From: Pedococcus sp031456495
GTDB lineage: Bacteria > Actinomycetota > Actinomycetes > Actinomycetales > Dermatophilaceae
Reading direction: 5' to 3'
NCBI RefSeq assembly: GCF_031456495.1
Contig: NZ_JAVDUW010000001.1
Location: forward strand, 744,001-808,000
Length of the DNA stretch: 64,000 nt
Positions 61,278-64,000 of the stretch are shown here, in pieces (position 1 is the first letter of the stretch; every line of letters begins with the position of its first letter). Under the pieces are notes generated by a model. The model saw only the letters and a program-made list of their open reading frames with translations, was not told the origin of the DNA and did not search any database. The position numbers and the translations under genes are program-made.

Positions 61278-61726
61278 TTCTTGATGTCGACCGTCGTCGT
61301 GAACGACTGGCCGTTCAGGAGGTAGGTCACCTTCACGCCGAGGAGGGCCGCGTTGTTGTCCGGCCGCAGCAGGGTGAAGGTCGCGCTGGTGCTCGTCGGG
61401 GTGACCGTGACGTCCGGGGTGGGCAGCGTCTGCCACGGACCGCCGGTGTCGATGTCGGTGATCTGCACCGTGTTGCTCCCCACCACGTTGGTGAACAGGA
61501 GCGTGAAGATCACCTGGCGGTTCCCACCGACCTTGATGCCCTTCTGGGCCGTGATCGTCCCGAAGGACGCCGACCGCTGGTCGACCGGCGGCTGTGACCC
61601 CTGGGCCGCCGGGGCGGCGACCGCCGCGAGGACGACGGGGACGGACCACGCCGCCCCCAGGTTGACGGTCCGTCTGCTGACCAGACCGTTGTCGGCGGCG
61701 CCCACCCTGCTGGGTCGCTCGTCCAT
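61274..61726 (-). CDS. Small secreted protein with twin-arginine-like signal
   Basis: 150 residues. The leader LVSRRTVNLGAAWSVPVVLAAVAAPAAQGS (residues about 15-44) has a twin-arginine start and ends near Ala-Gln-Gly, a pattern common in small actinobacterial exported proteins. The mature part of about 105 residues is beta-rich (VIFTLLFTNVVGSNTVQITDID, ATFTLLRPDNNAALLGVKVTYLL), like an immunoglobulin-type fold, and lacks cysteine. GGGGTGG precedes the ATG. It is convergent with the PqqD-like gene. Function unknown; a surface or matrix role is inference. Confidence 0.72.
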   Translation of the reverse strand: MDERPSRVGAADNGLVSRRTVNLGAAWSVPVVLAAVAAPAAQGSQPPVDQRSASFGTITAQKGIKVGGNRQVIFTLLFTNVVGSNTVQITDIDTGGPWQTLPTPDVTVTPTSTSATFTLLRPDNNAALLGVKVTYLLNGQSFTTTVDIKN

Positions 61727-61996
61727 GTTCCACCCCTTGTCCGGGGCCCCCGCAGGCCCCTCTCGTGTGGACCCATCGTGGCGGCTTAGTCAAAGGAATG
61801 CCTCGCTTTGGTAAAGAAAGGGTAAGGACGTCTGTCCGGTTCGCGCGGGTTGCGCCTCATTCATCCGACGTATGCGCCGACCCGGGCCTCATCCGTTCGG
61901 ACGAGGGAGGAATCCGGGGTGTGCACGGCGCCCCGGTGCGGGACAGTGGTCCCGACCGGGCCCGCCGCGGGGTCCGCCGCACCGGGAGGGACACCC
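61727..61996. other. 270-bp divergent intergenic region
   Basis: This separates the secreted-protein gene from the aquaporin gene. It contains an A/T-richer patch around 61785-61830 and, on the minus strand, TTGACT (61788-61793), but I see no paired -10 box there. An open frame continues upstream of the aquaporin ATG without protein-like features. Confidence 0.5.
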
Positions 61997-62788
61997 ATGC
62001 GCATTCCTGCACTGCGTTCACGCCTGGCCGCCGAGGCCCTGGGCACGTTCTGGCTGGTCTTCGGGGGCTGCGGGAGCGCGGTCTTCGCGGCGAAGTTTTT
62101 GGCCCCCAACGTCGTCGCCGGCCAGAGCGTGCAGCTCGGCATCGGGTTCCTCGGCGTGGCGCTGGCCTTCGGGCTCACCGTGACGACGATGGCGTATGCC
62201 GTGGGGCACGTCTCCGGCGCGCACTTCAACCCCGCGGTCACGCTGGGCGTCGCGGTCGCGCGGCGGTTCCCCTGGCGGGACGTGCCGGCATACGTCGTCG
62301 CCCAGCTGGTCGGCGGCCTGCTCGCCGGCCTCGCCCTGTGGGGCGTCGCCCGGGGCGTCCGCGGCTTCGACCCGACCGGGCACCTGGCGGCCAACGGCTA
62401 CGGCGACCACTCCCCCGGCGGCTACACGCTGGTGGCGGTCCTGTGCGCGGAGGCGATCCTGACGGCGTTCTTCCTCTACGTGATCCTCGGCGTGACCGAC
62501 GAGCGGGCGCCCGTCGGCTTCGCACCCCTGGCGATCGGGCTGGCCCTCACGCTGATCCACCTCATCTCGATCCCGATCAGCAACACGTCGGTCAACCCGG
62601 CGCGGTCGACCGCCGTGGCGTTCTTCAACGGCGACGGGGCGCCCGCCCAGCTGTGGGCGTTCTGGGTGGCGCCGCTGCTCGGGGCCGCCATCGCGGGCGC
62701 CACGTACCACCTCGTCACGGGCATCGACCGGCGTGACGAGGACATCACCGGCGTCGTCGACCCCGAGGACCTCACGCCGGTCGCCTGA
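61997..62788 (+). CDS. aqpZ: Aquaporin (AqpZ-like water channel)
   Basis: 263 residues from ATG 61997 with a GGGAGGG ribosome site; an upstream extension to 61850 lacks support. Six membrane helices and the two half-helix NPA motifs, GAHFNPAVTLG and TSVNPARSTA. AEALGTFWLVFGGCGSAV is typical of AqpZ. The C-terminal tail (DRRDEDITGVVDPEDLT) is acidic and longer than in E. coli AqpZ. Conducts water across the cytoplasmic membrane. Single-gene unit. Confidence 0.93.
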   Translation: MRIPALRSRLAAEALGTFWLVFGGCGSAVFAAKFLAPNVVAGQSVQLGIGFLGVALAFGLTVTTMAYAVGHVSGAHFNPAVTLGVAVARRFPWRDVPAYVVAQLVGGLLAGLALWGVARGVRGFDPTGHLAANGYGDHSPGGYTLVAVLCAEAILTAFFLYVILGVTDERAPVGFAPLAIGLALTLIHLISIPISNTSVNPARSTAVAFFNGDGAPAQLWAFWVAPLLGAAIAGATYHLVTGIDRRDEDITGVVDPEDLTPVA

Positions 62789-62844
62789 GGCGCCCGCGAC
62801 CCGGGCTCCGGGTTCCCCGGGGCGGGTGACTCCGGTAGGATTTG

Positions 62845-62862
62845 TCTTGACATCAAGATAAT
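62845..62862 (+). promoter_or_regulatory. Operator-like palindrome overlapping the icd promoter
   Basis: TCTTGACATCAAGA (62845-62858) has perfect 6-bp arms around CA, and runs into GATAAT (62857-62862), a near-consensus -10. A regulator bound here would block the promoter. The leader is about 45 nt and has GAGGAG at 62892-62897, rather far from ATG 62912. Confidence 0.6.
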
Positions 62863-62911
62863 CGGCACGACCCAGCGAACGACCACACAGCGAGGAGCGT
62901 CCACGCGCACC

Positions 62912-64000
62912 ATGGCCACGATCATCTACACCCTCACCGACGAGGCGCCGATGCTGGCGACCTACTCGTTCCTCCCCGTCATCGAGGCCTTCGCCGGCAC
63001 CGCCGGGGTCGACGTCGAGACCCGTGACATCTCCCTCGCCGGGCGCATCATCGCCGCCTTCGACGACAAGCTGCCGCAGGAGCAGCGCATCGGGGACGCC
63101 CTGGCCGAGCTCGGCCAGCTCGCCACCACCCCCGAGGCGAACATCATCAAGCTCCCCAACATCTCGGCCTCCGTGCCGCAGCTCAAGGCCGCGATCGCCG
63201 AGCTGCAGGCGCAGGGGTACGACCTCCCGGCATACCCCGACGAGCCGAGGACCGACGACGAGAAGGACGCCCGGGCGCGCTACGACAGCGTCAAGGGCAG
63301 CGCCGTGAACCCCGTCCTGCGCGAGGGCAACTCGGACCGCCGAGCTCCGGAGTCGGTCAAGAACTACGCGCGCAAGCACCCGCACTCGATGGGTGCCTGG
63401 TCGCCGGACTCGAAGACCAACGTCGCCACCATGGGGCAGGACGACTTCCGCTCCAACGAGCAGTCGGTCGTCATGCCGGCCGCCGACACGCTCACCATCC
63501 GGCTCGTCACCGACGGCGGCACGACGGTCCTCAAGGACGGCCTGAAGGTGCTGGAGGGCGAGGTCGTCGACGCGACCGTCATGCGCGCCGCGGCGCTCGA
63601 CGCGTTCCTGCGCGACCAGGTCGCCCGGGCCAAGGCCGAGGGCGTGCTGTTCTCCGTCCACCTCAAGGCCACGATGATGAAGGTCTCCGACCCGATCGTC
63701 TTCGGCCACGTGGTGCGCGCCTTCTTCGCCGACGTGTATGCCGAGCACGGCGACGCCCTGCTCGCGGCTGGCCTCGACGGAAGCGCCGGCCTCGGCGCGG
63801 TCCTCGCGGGGCTCGACGCCCTGCCCAACGGCGCCGAGATCAAGGCCGCCTTCGACCGCGCCCTCGCCGACGGCCCGGAGCTCGCGATGGTCAACTCCGA
63901 CAAGGGGATCACCAACCTGCACGTGCCGAGCGACGTCATCGTCGACGCCTCGATGCCGGCGATGATCCGCACCTCCGGCCACATGTGGGGTGCCGACGGT
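62912..64000 (+). CDS. icd: Monomeric NADP-dependent isocitrate dehydrogenase, 5' part
   Basis: 363 codons from ATG 62912, open to the window edge; the family is about 740 residues, so roughly half is present. The N-terminus (MATIIYTLTDEAPMLATYSFLP) and the stretch NSDRRAPESVKNYARKHPHSMGAWS are hallmarks of the monomeric IDH-II family, with SDSKTNV-like and TTVLKDGLKVLEGEVVDATVM segments following. It converts isocitrate to 2-oxoglutarate. The palindrome over its promoter suggests specific control of this TCA-cycle step. Confidence 0.93.
   Translation, partial: MATIIYTLTDEAPMLATYSFLPVIEAFAGTAGVDVETRDISLAGRIIAAFDDKLPQEQRIGDALAELGQLATTPEANIIKLPNISASVPQLKAAIAELQAQGYDLPAYPDEPRTDDEKDARARYDSVKGSAVNPVLREGNSDRRAPESVKNYARKHPHSMGAWSPDSKTNVATMGQDDFRSNEQSVVMPAADTLTIRLVTDGGTTVLKDGLKVLEGEVVDATVMRAAALDAFLRDQVARAKAEGVLFSVHLKATMMKVSDPIVFGHVVRAFFADVYAEHGDALLAAGLDGSAGLGAVLAGLDALPNGAEIKAAFDRALADGPELAMVNSDKGITNLHVPSDVIVDASMPAMIRTSGHMWGADG

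Noticed and set aside
61850..61996. N-terminal extension of the aquaporin frame to 61850
   Set aside because: The extra residues are not membrane-like or family-like, while ATG 61997 has a strong GGGAGGG ribosome site.

Overview
The window is very GC-rich, tightly packed DNA with many GTG starts, 4-bp gene overlaps (ATGA, GTGA, TTGA) and almost no A/T-rich spacers. Gene content (SpoIIM/RDD/DUF58/MoxR module without sporulation genes, monomeric isocitrate dehydrogenase, GT4 mannosyltransferase, twin-arginine lipoproteins, a pmm-add-deoA-cdd-sdhCDAB neighbourhood like that of mycobacteria) points to an actinobacterium, most likely a Micrococcales member such as an Intrasporangiaceae relative. 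That placement is inference; no rRNA or other marker is present. I found no tRNA, rRNA, CRISPR array, transposase or phage gene.

Layout. 1-7.1 kb: 3' end of a phosphohexomutase, a receiver-only response regulator, an HtrA-like protease, then deoC, an aldehyde dehydrogenase, a dehydrogenase-like protein lacking the catalytic half, and a uridine-kinase-like NTPase. 7.2-17.1 kb: a membrane module (membrane protein, DUF4129, DUF4350, MoxR ATPase, DUF58; then convergent SpoIIM and RDD), split at 12.8-15.0 kb by a divergent pair: an FAD oxidoreductase/methyltransferase fusion and an XRE-cupin regulator. 17.1-28.6 kb: nucleoside salvage (adenosine deaminase, thymidine phosphorylase, cytidine deaminase, and a BMP-type nucleoside ABC transporter), interrupted by a cupin/TetR/hydrolase group and a DUF559 gene bracketed by palindromic repeats. 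28.7-37.2 kb: M20 amidohydrolase, B12-dependent mutase catalytic subunit, a MarR-type regulator with an ABC exporter, GDP-mannose synthesis and a mannosyltransferase. 37.5-44.9 kb: sdhCDAB, a D,D-carboxypeptidase, YihY, a 2H phosphoesterase, trpS. 45.0-55.8 kb: a complete-looking galactoside regulon (alpha-galactosidase, ABC importer, GH42 beta-galactosidase, DeoR repressor, galT, galK). 55.9-64 kb: exonuclease III, an S10-type carboxypeptidase, a Wzz/tyrosine autokinase divergent from an HPr-kinase-like protein and two PqqD-like proteins, a small secreted protein, aquaporin, and the 5' half of isocitrate dehydrogenase.

How it works together. Imported nucleosides would be deaminated (add, cdd), phosphorolysed (deoA), the sugar phosphate isomerised (probably by the phosphohexomutase), and cleaved by DeoC to glyceraldehyde-3-phosphate and acetaldehyde, which the aldehyde dehydrogenase oxidises. 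Imported galactosides would be hydrolysed by GH36 and GH42 enzymes and enter central metabolism via GalK/GalT; a 12-bp word repeated in inverted orientation overlaps the -35 boxes of both divergent promoters.

The points I find most worth following are the HPr-kinase-like/PqqD-like gene set beside the polysaccharide kinase, the repeat-bracketed DUF559 gene, the strong excess of the word GTATGCCG/CGGCATAC, the paired 21-bp-phased operator of the oxidoreductase/regulator pair, and a pervasive leaderless start signal (TANNNT then 6-7 nt then the start codon), which also corrects several start sites.
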